Part shown: in pieces, positions 34,566-47,640 of the stretch
Position numbering within the stretch: position 1 is the first letter of the stretch
Layout: each line of letters starts with the position of its first letter
NCBI GenBank assembly: GCA_016800925.1
Contig: JABCPU010000271.1
Span: 1 to 64,000 of the forward strand
Direction of reading: 5' to 3'
DNA: 64,000 nucleotides
From: Suillus spraguei
Taxonomy: Eukaryota; Basidiomycota; Agaricomycetes; Boletales; Suillaceae
Made by a program: the position numbers and the translations under genes
Notes under the pieces: generated by a model
The model's database searches: none
The model's input: the letters and a program-made list of their open reading frames with translations, nothing else
Told to the model about the DNA's origin: nothing

Positions 34566-36136
34566 TTAACTCCCAGAACTCGTTTTTGATTTCTTTTCAA
34601 CGCCTACACCAAACCGTTTCAACTTCTCAAAATACTTTTGAACGCGACTCGCAACCTGGCGTGGTGTCCGGCGACCACCCATGGCTTGTGAGATTTTTGC
34701 CCATCTATGACAGCTTGAGTCTTTTGAGCAGATGAATAGATGAACACTCACCGATTGCGCTCACCATCTGGAATCTCCTCGAGGAGCCGTTCGAGTAGGT
34801 GTTGTTCGGATATTGACCATGCTTGCTTATAAGTCTCGGGTTTTGGTTTGTCTGTTGCTTTTGGTTCTGGTGCAGGTGGTGACGCCTCGGCTTTAAACTT
34901 CTGGTTAATGTTCTTGATGTCAGTCGAGTCACGAGAGCGTTTTCCGAGGGTAGAAAAGGGAGGGATGGTGATCGACATGGACTCTGCGTCGATTCCAGGT
35001 TACTGTCGAGCAACTGAGGCTGGAGCTTGACATATGGTTTGCGCGAACGGGAAGATCGATTGAGACTGTCAGACTGTGTGGCAAGGGGTTGATTAATGGT
35101 CGAAGTGCGTCTCTTGGACCATGATGCTAAAGGTTGAGCAAGTTCTGGTGGTGCTATTGTGGATGGGGTAGATGGAACAGTTGTATTTGTGGAATCATCC
35201 GCATCCATGGATGTATTGTTGTTGGCTGATGGCCAAAGGCTGTTCTCGCTGATATCAACCTCCCCACTTTCGTCATCTACATCATTCCTGACAAATACTG
35301 CGTCAGCCGCCTCTCCATTCTCAGTGGCGGTGTCATATGTAATCTTTCTCTCTCTGAGTTTTTGTATTTTGGCATGTGCACGCTCACGCCTGCGCGTAGC
35401 TGTGAAGGATTCTTGAACGGGTACTGATTTTCTTTCTCTCTCTTCCTCCGTAGCTTCGTCCTCGGATAACGTAGGCTGATTGAGACTAGCGTGGAATGCA
35501 GATGTGGTAAGATTAGAATTAGACGTAAGATAGATCGCGTTATCAGGGTCAAAGCTTCCCAAGACGGGGTCAATGATGATTCGCCGTGCATCTTTGACGA
35601 ATTGTTGGAGGGAGGAAAGAGGAGAGTGCTGAGTGGTGTGCGGCACGCTCCATTCTGTGTGTGCAAGACGTTTTCGGACAGCAAAAGTTCGTAAAGGCGT
35701 GGGGTCTGCGACGAAGACGGGATTTAAGATTACAGGAAGGTAAATGAAAGGACAAAATCCCTACCAGCCGAGGAGAAGACCTGCCAATGAACCTCATTCG
35801 CAAGGGGAGATACGGAACACTGATTATTTTCCGACAACCTCAAGCCAGGACTATTGAACTGTAAAAGTAATGGAGGGCGTGCCATTAACCACGCGGTGAA
35901 CTACATACCTTCGAACCGATATTCTCGGTAAAGGCCTTCGGTTGGCTGAGGGCATCTGCCCTGAGCTTCCTAAGCCTTTCTATGTCTGCCTCTGCACGAC
36001 TTAATAGTGATTTCTGAGTCTGTATGTAGGCGGACAGCGCCTCGAGCCTGTCAAAGGAGTAATAAGTCGGCCAAGTGCATAAAAAAATAGCAGGTAAAAA
36101 ACAGCAGGCGTACGTCTCGGCGCGTCTCGAGTCCAT
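34566..36136 (-). CDS. ZZZ3-like SANT/Myb-domain protein
   Basis: This nuclear protein carries a C-terminal SANT/Myb domain of the ZZZ3 type: AWSISEQHLLERLLEEIPDG, ERNRWAKISQAMGGRRTPRQ, then VASRVQKYFEKLKRFGV. The QVASRVQKYF signature is characteristic. ZZZ3 in animals belongs to the ATAC acetyltransferase complex; a chromatin role here is inferred. The N-terminal exons give a coiled coil (LEALSAYIQTQKSLLSRAEA; DIERLRKLRADALSQPKAFT) and then DPTPLRTFAVRKRLAHTEWS. The middle is long and low in complexity. A frame break near 34991-35001 (between LLDSNL and the segment ending ESMSITIPPF) is mended by one added base. The start at 36136 is the first usable ATG; an upstream in-frame segment (ESYFHELDDIAY) suggests the true start may lie in an earlier exon. 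Confidence 0.75.
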
Positions 36137-36394
36137 GTATGCAATATCGTCCAGTTCATGGAAATAACTCTCTCTGAGAGTTTTACCAAACCGATTGTTG
36201 CAAAGATTCCTCTATAGCCTAACAACCCAGACTCACTAAAATTTATTTTAAATTACAGCACTGATAGGCTCACCCTTATGGTATTAACTTCTCACGCATA
36301 TAGATGTTCAATTGACCATCAAGTTCAACTGTGACCAAAGGACTCTCGTCGTCGCCCGAGACGGTGAGCACGTCTCCTTAGCTCACCGTTCATC
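36137..36394. promoter_or_regulatory. Bidirectional promoter, 258 bp
   Basis: The ZZZ3-like gene (minus) and the Ser/Pro-rich coiled-coil gene (plus) diverge from this short AT-rich stretch, so their promoters must overlap or be shared. Its centre contains AAATTTATTTTAAATT, a weak palindrome. Confidence 0.45.
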
Positions 36395-38848
36395 ATGGCC
36401 TCTCATATCGCTTCATCGCATTCAATCGCTAACACTGCATCTTCCACGTCTTTATCACCCAGTCTCGCCAATCTCAACGCCCTATCCTCCCCCAAGCCTG
36501 CTCACCAGCGGCACATGACGGCTTCAACCCTACCGCCTCCAACATCATTGAACTTGGTATTGCTTATTTATTCTTTTTCCCTGCTGAATAGGTAACTGAT
36601 TGTGTGGTGCAGCCCGAACCTGTCTATGGACATCCAGGGCACGCCCCAGGATCACCCCGACGGCCGCCATCGCCCCTTCGTAACCAATTTACTCACAGAA
36701 GATTCTCAAATGAAAGTCACTCTGGAGATGATGATGGTGGTAACGAAGAAGAAGACCAAGATCTCACGTGGCCACGCAGCCGTTCCCCTACGTCTACCTC
36801 AGTCACTCAGTTCGCTGCAAACCTCGCAAATCGTGTAAATTCCTTCATCAGTCCTTCTGTAACAGGCAGACCACTTCCGTCTGATGAAGAACTAGAAGCT
36901 GAAGCTCAGAGAGAGCGCGACAGAAGTCGACGAGAAGCTGAACGTATCCTCACCCGGGAAGCAGAAGAAAGGCGAGCCATGGAGGAACGTGTTCTCGCTA
37001 TGATGAATAGTTCTCCACAATCACTTCCCCCTCCTCGAAGTAGGTCACAGACATTACCAAATCCTCCCTCTCCTGCGCACTCTCAGAAGGACAGTACCCC
37101 TAGTTGGTGGACAGCCGCCAAAGCACGCTTGACTCCTACGAAAGATAAAGAACCTCTCACTCCGGCCCAGCAAGTCATAGAGGAAGCTAAGGCTCGTGAA
37201 AAGGAAGCGAAGAATACCAAAGGGAAGGAAAACGAATGGCCTGCTTCTTCTACAAGCAAATACACCAACCCCGCTTACCTCAACTTAAAGATACCCCCAG
37301 GTGGCCCTCCCCCTCGCACGTCGTCCCCTACCTCCCCGACTCCAATTCGAACGCCCGTCAACCTTTCTCCTGCGCGTGTCACACTAGCTCCAATAAACCT
37401 CTCGCCCGCTTCGATTCAGAGAGGGACTTCTCCGGGCGGCTCGCCTGCACGCGAACCACCCCCACTTTACGCTTCGTTCACGCCATCGGGTACTCTGGAT
37501 GTACCAGGTACATTGCTATTGATTGCGAAGCGTTTTGAGAAACTTGAGAGATGGAGCGTTACCCACGTGCGTGCACTCGAAGAACGCATGGGTGATGTCG
37601 AGCGGTGGCTGGTCGACAAGGAAAATCAATGCAGTAAGGAGAAGGAGTCTTCCAACGACAACAAATTCTCTCCTGAATCTAAGTTGGCTGCTATTCAAGG
37701 AGACGTCACTGAGCTACAGTCACGCATGTCGGAACTAGGCCGAGAGATGTCTCGCCTTGCGACATCACCTGCCGTTCTCTCCTCTAATAGTGCCATTCGC
37801 AGTTCGCCAGTTATGAGTACTACCCCTCCGATGGAATCGTCCATTGTCAGCTCTCATGAATCCACCTTCTCTAGCACAGCCGACACCGCATTCCCCGAAT
37901 TGTCATCTTCTAATACCACTTCGGCTCTAGAAAATATTCGCAATCTCTCCACTCCCCGCCGGGCGCCATCCCTTACAGCCCGTGAATCGACGAGTCCACC
38001 CTCGCTCGGGCATCTACCCGTCGTACACCATCAGGGAGTAGGACACGTCTTCCATATCCAACAGGTGACTACACCAGCCCGGGAGAACTAATATCACCAC
38101 CTCACACTCCAGCTAGCTCGCCTCCACCACCAGCACGTCCTGCATCGATGGTAATTTCCGGATTACCAGTTTTGTCCAGTCCGCTGGAGCTCCCCACCGC
38201 AATCACTCCGCCTGGTCCTGCGTCGTCTCCTAGTCTGAGCGGCCTGCCTGCTCCCAGCATGCACAGCCCCCATCGAGGCAGTGTAAGTCCTTCGCCTCTG
38301 CAAGGAGGGCGTAAGCGATACACCGTTGCTCTCGGTGGACCTATCGTAGCGCCCCTGAAGCGGAGCTGGACTACGGGAGTGAACGTTCTTCGAGTTTCGG
38401 CGTGGCGTCTTTCTCCTCTACGGCAGAGAGCAGTGACGATGACGACGACGATTACCAAAATGCCATGGACGAGACGTTAGGGAAGAAATCTGCGTCCCGT
38501 GTAATGACTGCTGCCAAACTCGGCAGCGGCGATTTGGCGAGCGCTGCGCCTGCTAATAATAGCCCAGGCAACCGTACGCGCGCGCAGTCCACATATAGTG
38601 GATTCCCGAATCCATTGCAGAGCAACCAAGCGGTGCCTGTGCGGTCAACACACCGTTTCCGATCGCAGTCCATTGACTTCCGGTCGGATAGCACTTTTGG
38701 TGGCGACTCGGCCAATAAATTTGTGGACCCGCTTGTTCTACGACGACAGGAGAAAACGGAGAAGAGTAAGGACAAGCCTCTTGTGGGTCCAGGAAAGAAG
38801 GTTCCTGTTGGACAGCTCGTGGCGTTTTTTGATTCGGAACGTCGCTGA
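36395..38848 (+). CDS. Ser/Pro-rich coiled-coil protein, function unknown
   Basis: The first exon (ATG at 36395) reads MASHIASSHSIANTASSTSL and joins to PEPVYGHPGHAPGSPRRPPS at about 36614. A long exon follows. A Glu/Arg coiled coil (EELEAEAQRERDRSRREAER, about 36880-36960) is followed by Ser/Pro-rich disorder with repeated NLSPA motifs. A second coiled coil follows (LLLIAKRFEKLERWSVTHVR; RALEERMGDVERWLVDKENQ), then more Ser-rich sequence. The C-terminus is conserved-looking: HRFRSQSIDFRSDSTFGGDS, DPLVLRRQEKTEKSKDKPLV, VPVGQLVAFFDSERR. Frame breaks near 38005-38010 and 38336-38341 each need one added base. I recognise no named family; the layout suggests a cytoskeletal or polarity scaffold, but that is only a guess. 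Confidence 0.7.
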
Positions 38849-41019
38849 GCGTGTGTGCTGTGTCTTTGCGACGACGGTTGACTTTCATGATCCCATTCCC
38901 ACGACCTTCTCCACCGACACGCTGACTTGATCTTCATGGTTATATACCACGCAGTAATACTTAGTTTTCGTTCGTGTATTTTTGATTGTTGCTATCGTTG
39001 CTTTTGAGCCAAGGGTTTTTTACTACAGAAAGATAAACATGTGTACTTGCTTCGTTGGTGTAATGCTTTATTCTTTTGTTGTCACGCCCAATAGCTGTTT
39101 GTCGCAACTGATGCGCGACTGTGGCAATTTAGGACCGGGGCATCACAATACCATGGTTTCGTGACAATATAATTGGCGAAACAATGAATGACTTTCGACA
39201 TGGAACGTCGAACGGGACATGTACATATCAGTGGTTCAAGAAACGTGGCGACCGCTCCAGCATCAACAATATATTTGGGATAAAAAGGTTAGTCTCATTA
39301 GGAACCAAGATAGGGTAGGATAAGGATAAGGTTCTCCTGTGCTTTTGTTGAGAGGCAGTAAGACTCGGAGTGCTTCCTGCCGAGATAGCGGATGTGACAA
39401 GAAACATATTACTCCTGACTCGACCAGTACAACTTTGTGGAGAGAGGGGTGCTTCGGGAAAGGTGATGTCCATCGAATGAATAAGGGATGGAATGAAGGA
39501 GCCTCATCGACAGGTGGTATATCAAACATCGCGGGGGTGCCTGTTATAGAGATGTATAGAGCTTCTACAATTTCAAAAATTGACTCGACATTCACCTGTA
39601 GTTATGTAAAATCCGCCGGGTTCCGCTGTGCGTCCAACAATAAGTGACCATATACAATTTCCAATAGCAAAGCGCCCATGTTCCTGATACAAGTGGAGAA
39701 AGAGTTTGACATGTTTATCCCCAGGGTCCTCATTTACGGAAACCGGGAGTTTGCGACATCGTTTAAATGTGCGTCAATCCCGAGACTTTCAGCACAGTAC
39801 CGTGAGATGCGAGTACTGCAATATATAATTCAGAGAGTCCTGCGGAGAGCACTGCATGGTAGCGCCAAGCATGAGATCCTCCTGCGTGATGTGCACTGTG
39901 GGGGACAGCAGAACAACGGCGAATAAAGGACACTAGTTGCATGTCTAGATGGCGGAGGGATCTCACAAAGCCAGTACTGCGAGCAGAGACCGAGACATGC
40001 GGTAATGTATCTGGTGCTGCAGTGATCGAATGGCTACTAATCGTTGGTAAAAAAAAATGAACCGTGGTAGGCAACTGACCATGATGTTACAAGCCTGTCT
40101 TTCCCCATCAAGAAATGACCTGGGTCATGTCATGGAAAATCCCCGTTTGATACACGCACCATCCTGCTGCTCAAAGGTACCTGCACAGGAGTGCACAGGC
40201 TGCACGCTGTTTCCCACCCATGCCCATTGCCAAGGCATAGATTCCTTCTAGAATGTCGAACGGAGTCTCTGCACGATGCATCAAGCCCGTTTATGGATGT
40301 ACTTGCAAACCTCTTCCACATACTAGTTGTACTAGTTTACCGTGGAGGGTGAAAACTGAACGCCGGAGATAAGGCAATAAACAAATGAATTTGACCTGTA
40401 CTTGAAGTAATCACTGTGGGGTGAGTGTCAGAACGGAACATAGGCCCATATTCGTTTCGAGTTCCGCGTTTTGGACCGAGGACGTCCAATTAACTCCGTT
40501 GGAGTCTGCCAATAAGGGGATCATCCTTACTATCTGATAAACCTTTCATACGGCATATAGAGCACGTATTCGAACACCAGGTGCCTGTCGCATGCCATAA
40601 ACTAGTTAATTTGTATCAGTAGATTCAGTACAGCCTTAGCTAACTAGCAGATATGCATACCTCGTGTTCGAGTCGATCTACACCACCTAATACATTAACG
40701 GAAATCAATGCTATCACCACGAGGCTCATGTGAAGCTCATTGACCCTTCACCGAATGGTTAGTACCCGTACCTTGCCTTGTGCGGCTGGCGATGTATGGT
40801 TTTGGGGTGAGTTTGAATTTAAAATTGCAATTCCCAAATTTGAACCAGCAGAACCGCAGCTAGGAGGCACGTGGTCCTGAATGTCAACTCGTGTGACGTA
40901 GTAGCCACTCCCAGTCAACAACTAGTACTAGCAAGAATGTACCAACCCTTGCATGATCCTTCAATACCTATAGAAAAGGATGACAGGAAAGTCCAATCTC
41001 CTGCTCGCACAATTTACTC
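38849..41019. other. Intergenic, about 2.2 kb, no gene recognised
   Basis: Overlapping short ORFs on both strands (39228-39647, 39678-40321) have no recognisable motif and no consistent splice joins. No repeats or transposon ends were evident. Confidence 0.4.
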
Positions 41020-41743
41020 TTGTCTAATTCCTTATCGTCCATGCTCAGGTCTCAAAGTCATTTCCAAGAATTCCCTTCTCAAAAATCTTGCGACACCCAG
41101 GAAGAATTTATCGCACATTTGGAACGGATTAGAGATGTGTTAAAAGATAATCTAGCAGATGAAGAACTCATAGATCACTCTACCGAGCAAGTTGTTCTTG
41201 ATAGGCTCGCTGTCTCACTTGACTGGGTGCTGCTCACGGTAAGAGTCTCCAAGTCGTCAAAGATATCTCGCTGATCACGCGTGCCTTTGTTCTACGAAAT
41301 CAGGCCGTGATTTTCATGGTGATGGGGATGTCGTACTTGCGCTCACCCGCCTTCGCGGGATCGGCGATGCAAAAACACATCAACTTTATCAGAAACTGAC
41401 TGAAATCACGGAGGATGCTGCAATGAAAGATATATTCCGAGCACTGTCGGCACAGTCTGAATCGTCTCGTTACACCTTCTCCCGCGGGATCGTACATACC
41501 AGCATCTTATCAGGCTGCTTCTTCGCATTCCTTGCAATACTGGGCAAACTCCTCGTCGGTCGCAACGGGCTCTACCTGAACACGTCATCTTATCGCGCGT
41601 TTCGGAGGCAATCTTTCCTCAGGCCGTCGCCGTTCATATCGAGGTGGCTCTTGCTGGTTCTCAAGCAGTTACCTAATATTTTCGTATTAAACCAGCTTCT
41701 GCTTTGCATAGCATTGGTCGTTACGCATTATCTCGCTTTGTAA
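41020..41743 (+). CDS. Hypothetical protein, exon structure uncertain
   Basis: A plus-strand frame reads MLRSQSHFQEFPSQKSCDTQ and EEFIAHLERIRDVLKDNLAD and ends WVLLT at a canonical GTAAGA donor (41239). After the next acceptor (41304), one phase continues for about 140 residues, including LTRLRGIGDAKTHQLYQKLT and a hydrophobic segment (LSGCFFAFLAILGKLLVG). The other phase closes in about 30 residues. The acidic, helical first exon looks like protein. I do not recognise the family. Confidence 0.35.
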
Positions 41744-42328
41744 CCCTCCTCGTTCTTCGGAGGTGTCGTTAACTTCCCTAGTTCCAGCGTATCAAAGTTC
41801 AAGCTATCCTCAGCCAAGCAACCCTTTCATCTCGTTTCCATGTAACTTTTAGCTCAAGTATGCCTCCATTATGTATTCGATACAGCAAATATCCCGAATT
41901 TTCTATAGATCATCATTTTGCAGCTATTTATTCACGAATTCACCCGCCGGATTGGTGTCTTGCGTTGGTTTGGCTAGTCCAATTCTGTTCTGTACTATGT
42001 ATTATATATTCGTCTCTTAAATTATTGATGATAGCACGAAGTACCTCGGTCGGCAGCCGTACGCATTGTCCTATTAGTAGACGTATGACAGATAATTAAA
42101 TATCAACGAAGGAATACAGATTCTAGTCCAGTTCATATAAATGTAATGGCATGCAATACATAAAATACCATTAAAATACAGCAATGTAGGAGATGTTCGT
42201 GCGGATGATGCATGAATAACAAATAACAGGGTATAAAAATGCCCAGAAAACAACCGAGAAGATCTAGATGACTGTGGACACTGACCAAACTATCACTAGT
42301 ACAACCAGTTTACATTGCAACGTGCCGA
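41744..42328. other. Intergenic, no gene seen
   Basis: AT-rich sequence between convergent genes. Likely 3' UTRs of ATG1 and of the hypothetical gene; nothing else supportable. Confidence 0.35.
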
Positions 42329-45300
42329 CTACGGCCCTGACACAGCGGCCTCTTGTTGGAGCTGCTGTTGCTGCACCTGCTGCACCGCCTGAGGGTCCCA
42401 TGGCGGGGGATACCGGGCATCCACAAGATTCTGATCAGCAAGCGCATCCCGTAACCGATCTCTGTGATTCATGCTCATGCGTGCACGACACCGAATGAGA
42501 CGGAGCTTCGTTCGCGTTATCCCTGATGCATTGTCAGTTTCAACATCAAAAACAAACAAATGCCGCACAAGTAGCGATGGTGGCACGGTCCTCTTCCATA
42601 AAAGGATTCTCAGTTTGAAGGTCGTCTTGGAGTGTGTACAGACACCAAAGCGATTCCTCGTATAATTTCTCGCATTCATCTGGAGCTGTTGCTTGGTCTA
42701 GGAGCTCCTTACGAGCTGCGGTGCGACTCTAAAAACGGGCTATAAACTCCCGACAGTCCAGATTATAAAGGTAAGTGCGTACAAGAAGCAAGGCACGGTC
42801 ATAGACCAACTGATCCAGGTATATCTTAGGACCATCATATTGCACTGGGAGCCACGTCTTCACCAGCGCAGCTCGGTCACTACATTTGATAAAGTGCTCC
42901 TTGAACCACGACAGAGCTTTGTTCACCACGTGAGTCCTATGCTCTGAATGTAGAAATAAAACATACCATCATCAAACCCTTCACTCACCTCGAATTCACC
43001 ATCAGGGTGGCGCATTCGTAGGTGCTCTTGGAAGTTTCGCAGCTTGTTGATCCCTTTCTGCGAAAAAGACATGAGGAGTATGTAAACAGCAACGCACGTC
43101 ACAGCGCTGTATTCGGCTTCTTGGTCCGCGTTTCGTCGCCGCTGTGCATGTTTCTCAGGCTCGCCTTCACGTCGTGAAAACTTCGCTGGATCAGGTAATG
43201 GCTCTGCAAGTGGGTTGGATCGGTATACAAGAGGGTAAGGGATACATACTTTGAGGTACAGCCTTGACATGCTCATACATCTCATCGGCCCAATGCGTGA
43301 GGAAATCTGTCTTCTGCGCAAGCTCTTCTAACTCTGCGAGAAGCTCGTCTTCCATTGGGTCTATTTCCGTTTCTCTTTCAGAGGGAGTCCGGAGAATGAG
43401 TTGTGGACGCCGAGGGGACGAGGAGCTAGGGTAGTGGTTGAAGCCGGGAGAAGCAGGTGACTTGGGCGTTGATGTACCAAAGAGCTTGCGGGAGGCGAGA
43501 GAGAGGGCGCGACTCAAAGCGTTTGTAGCGGCGCGCGTGGGTGACGATGATAGTGGAGGGGCGAGAGGGTGGGGAGGCGGTGGGAATGTTGGTATTGGTG
43601 CGGATGGCGGAGTACCTGATGGTGATGATGCTGTGTGATCTGACGGCTGTGCTTCGCCGGCGAGAGGTGATAAGGGAACACGCCGATCCCGCAACGGTCG
43701 TCGTGCACTGTTTAATTCTGAGTGGATAAGTCAGCTTACAAAATGTATGACAGAGAACATGACTCACCGTCGACAGTACGAGTGAATTCGACAGTACGTG
43801 GGTCAATAAGAACGTACTCCTTCCGGATAAGACCGTCTTCCTCTGACTCTCCTGGAATGACAGAACCTTCAATCGCGAGTAGCTTCGGACCTGCCTTTTC
43901 CTTTTCAGGATCCGGTGGATTCGAGGCGGTTCTTGTTCGATCGGTGTTGGTAACTGTCGTCTGCGTTCTCCCAGGTGATGAACTAAGTGTTTAATTTTCA
44001 GATCATCAACATGTCCAAGATAATGTCAAGGGCCCATACCTTGTCGGAGGTGGGATGGCAGACAGGTCTTCCGTCGCAGTGTCTCTTCTCCGGAAATGGA
44101 ACTTACTAGGCGGGATCATAGCCTTAGGGTCAAGAACTTCTGGTGGAATTATTCTATGGTGTTCAGGAATCTGTCCAGGGGGGATTTCATCGACTTCTTC
44201 TTCTTCTGCTTGCGTCGTATTTTGCAACTGCATTTCGGGTGCAGGACGAGGAAACTTGGACTTTGCGAGTGCTCTGCTCTTGAAGAATTCCTCAAAGCTG
44301 GCGCGCTCGGCAGGCTGCCGTTTGAGCAAGGTACGGATCAGGTCCTTGATGTCAACGGCAACAATTGTAGGCTCTTCCGTCTTTATTGTAGGTGGAGTGG
44401 ACGGATGAGAAGATATACGAGCAGGATCCTCGTCCGGGAATTTGATACCTTTGGAATGTTCGATCTTTTTCAAGAGTTCAACGTGGTTTTGGGCCCGGAA
44501 GGGCGGTTTTCCAACACACATCTCGTACAACACCGCACCAACACTCCACAAGTCAGCTTTCGCATCGTATTTCTCGTATCGCAATATCTCGGGAGCCATA
44601 TAAAGACTGCAAATTATAGTAGTCAAGTCGAGCCTGTCACAACAGTAGGGGAACGTACGGAGAACCACACAAGGTCTCTGCCATCATAGCGTTTGGAAGG
44701 GAGCGTGCGAACCCGAAATCGGCGACCTTGAGTATTGGAACGCCCAAAGGGTGGCCCTTTGCAAGTTCCTCGGGCGATGCAGGATTCAAGAGCAGATTCT
44801 GTACACAATAAGATATTAGACACCTCGAATTTATCCGAACGAACGTACCTGGGGCTTGATGTCCCTGTGGATAAGATTTCGCTGCCGAAGAAATTTCAAA
44901 GCGCGTGCTTCGCAAGATCAGATCAATGGAAAGTAGGAGAACCACAATCTCTCACCGAGCTGACGCAGGAAACTTCGCACGACAATCTCGTCTAGGCCCC
45001 CCGTTCTCGGATGAGGGTAATATTGAAGAGCAGCTCCCGGTGAGGGTGCGTACTCTAGCCCTTCGACGCGACCGCGTTTCTTTATATAATTTGTTAGGTC
45101 GCCCCCGGCGCAGTACTCCATAATAAGGTATATGTTGCGTTCGGCGCGCTATAAAGCACATGATTAGAGAACCGGCATAAGAATATGATGACATTGGTGA
45201 TGCATGATACGGAGATGAAAGAGAGAAGGACGACAAAAGAGGACTGCAGGTAGTCCTGCTGCTTTCAGGATGCAGCACAGTACAGCATGGTTGTGCGCAG

Positions 45301-45631
45301 ATAGAGAAGAAGCGCTTACAACAATGTCAATCAACTTAGTGATATGGCGATGAGATAACGACTTCAAAATCTCAATTTCGCTTTGCAGGTTATCGAACAA
45401 TTTTGCAGTAAGTATATCTCGTCGCACGGACTTGATGGCGACCTGGTGGTGAGTTTCCTGCAGCGCCACATTGTTTCTAGAAGCCAGATAGACAAAGATA
45501 CGTACACGCACCTCGTGGTATCCTTTATAGACAGTTGCAAAACTTCCCTTTCCGATATCGCTGACTATGATATATGGACGTGATTCGTCGTCCTCGACTG
45601 TCCTTCTCGGCATGGATTTATCTGAAGCCAT
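42329..45631 (-). CDS. ATG1: Serine/threonine kinase ATG1 (ULK family)
   Basis: This kinase starts autophagy by phosphorylating the Atg13 complex and other Atg proteins. The ATG at 45631 leads into the kinase domain. [20 protein letters not shown] is the glycine loop, and [20 protein letters not shown] has the catalytic Lys. Then come [35 protein letters not shown] (catalytic loop) and [14 protein letters not shown] (DFG). [20 protein letters not shown] is the activation segment, and [20 protein letters not shown] follows. The middle is Ser/Pro-rich. The C-terminal EAT/MIT-type region includes [59 protein letters not shown] and [15 protein letters not shown], and ends in a Gln-rich tail at 42329. 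About ten introns of 45-65 nt fit in phase, including one of 46 nt near 42560. All catalytic residues are present. Confidence 0.92.
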
Positions 45632-46762
45632 GGTGAGGGGTTAGTGGTCAATGCAAGTCAGGTATAGCGGTAGCCCGCGAGAGCAGAGGCGCTGAGCGCC
45701 GTCGATGTGTTATGAAAGAACAGTAACAATGAGAGCAAAGGTGAACTGTAGGGGAGCACTTAGGGAATGCCACTTGTGCCGACTACTTGTCCGAATTGGG
45801 AAACCTGAGAAGAAGCACCATTCTGACTAAGCCTGCGCTGGCAGAGGCTGCAAGTAGCACGGCTGAAATTGTTTTACCCAGTGTGGGGGCAGAAATATTT
45901 TGAAACGAGTTCTGCCAAAAAAACGGCAGAATGGTATTTGGCAGAATGGCAAAAATCTGACAGAGGTTCGGACACACTTTTTTGAATGTCAAACATTTGT
46001 TACTTGCTCATAGTACAAATAAGATTCATATTGACTTTACTCACAACACTACTCATTACGCCATCGTTGTCTTCGCTGTTTGGCGTCGTGCGGCCAAAAC
46101 CGGATGACTGTCACTCTGTCGCTTAAGCGTGTATCGCCTTAGTCTCAGTACAAGGCTTCATCGTGCTGATTCGTGCAACCGCTCCGACAATAGTATTACC
46201 CACATGCAGTTGCGCGGCCTGGCAGTGGCAGGAATCCGTATAAATAACTTTTTTGCATTGGAGTCAGTCCTTTAGACAGACTCTATGTTGAACATGCTAT
46301 TTGCACAACTTGTCAGATGTTTTATCTAAGACCACTTTTTGTAACATATATGCTACAAATATTCAGCAGAAAGATACCTATTTGTCTACTCGTGTCACGC
46401 CAGATTGACTCGATATTCACTAGAAATGACATTACAACAAAAACATCACACAGATATCTCAATAGTTGTCCAACAGCAATCTGTTACCTTTATCTCCCGG
46501 AGCTAACCAACTTTTGAGCTCATGGATGTCCCTATAAACTCGAGATGATATTCCTTGCACAGATTTCAGTTAATCTTGCCTTATCTTCATTCGAGTAGCC
46601 TCCCTAATACTGAGATACATACATGAGATTACGCTAAACGGATACTTTCGGGTGAAGTTCCGGAGACCGTCTTCCTTCTGAAAAGAGCTTCGCAAACTCT
46701 GACCACCAAACGGGAAGCGCAGCCCCTCAGTAAATTAATAATAAGCTACTAGACGATTAAAA
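45632..46762. other. Intergenic, no gene seen
   Basis: Includes the ATG1 promoter. A cluster of short inverted motifs (TTCTGCC / GGCAGAA, three occurrences within about 45 bases) lies at 45908-45950. No gene is recognised. Confidence 0.35.
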
Positions 46763-47640
46763 CTAGGACCCAAATTTTTTTCTCAACACAAGTAAGGTAA
46801 TCAAACACCACAAAACGAGTACCGTAATGATACAAATTGCTAGGAGCGGATGCTGTCCCAAAAGCCAGCATAGAGTATAGAGGGCTTGAGAAAGACCAAA
46901 CAAAAGAGGCAACTCATTCGACCATGACAAGACGTGGGCACGTGTATGTTGAGGCCAGTCGTGTAATGGCCGCCGCCCCACATGTACATCGTTGTCCTCG
47001 CTGGTACTCGCGGCGAAGTGGCCTAGAGCCCACTTCCCAAAGACAGTGATAACCACAATGAAAGGGGGGACAAAGAGACACGCGTCCATCACTCCTTGTA
47101 GAACCAAAAATGTGAATGAAGGTGCTGCGAAGACCGACAGGACTGTCCCGCTGGTGAATGTGCCGTTACCAATGGTGCGGAAGACATCTTTTACCCCAGC
47201 TACCAAAGTTGTGTGTCTTTGGTATAGGCGGAATCCGGGCTGCATTGTGGCAAATTTGTTTATGAATGCAGTAGCACCCGCCTGCCAGGAGTTTTAGTTG
47301 CGGCATTCTGGAAGGAAATTTCGAAGAACTGACGCAGAGTAAGAGCGTGTTCATTAGCCCATCAAGACTTTTCATTTTACGCTCCTCTTCAGCGCGGTAT
47401 TTTGCCTCCAGTAATCGTTCCTTCAGCATTTCAGCACTATCGTGCAACTCAGAGACGTGCTCCTGGGAATCGTAGGTCCTAGGAGGTATTTAACATAGAT
47501 CAACATCCGTCATCTCAATCAAAGCTTACCAGTCCACCATTCCAAGCTGATTATCGAGGTGAGTCTGGTAGTCGTTCATTAGTGCACGTACAGTCGCTGC
47601 CCTTGTGAGGGGGCTTGACGTGAAACCTCTGACGATGCAT
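46763..47640 (-). CDS. Coiled-coil membrane protein, lineage-specific family
   Basis: Minus-strand exons read ATVRALMNDYQTHLDNQLGM, then WTYDSQEHVSELHDSAEMLK and ERLLEAKYRAEEERKMKSLD, a coiled coil. After further joins come ATAFINKFATMQPGFRLYQR and HTTLVAGVKDVFRTIGNGTF. Hydrophobic segments follow: VLSVFAAPSFTFLVLQGVMD, CLFVPPFIVVITVFGKWALG and a C-terminal pair (SQALYTLCWLLGQHPLLAIC; IITVLVLWCLITLLVLRKKF). I expect three or four membrane spans. The 5' end is uncertain: an in-frame ATG lies near 47581 and open frame continues to about 47640. A truncated relative is at 53.0-53.6 kb. No known family is recognised. Confidence 0.5.

Noticed and set aside
44055..44689. Long plus-strand ORFs opposite the ATG1 kinase
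   Set aside because: They are antisense to clear kinase exons and have no family features.
45900..45960. Repeated TTCTGCC/GGCAGAA motifs as transposon terminal repeats
   Set aside because: The motifs are 7 bases long, closely packed and without an internal element or flanking duplication.
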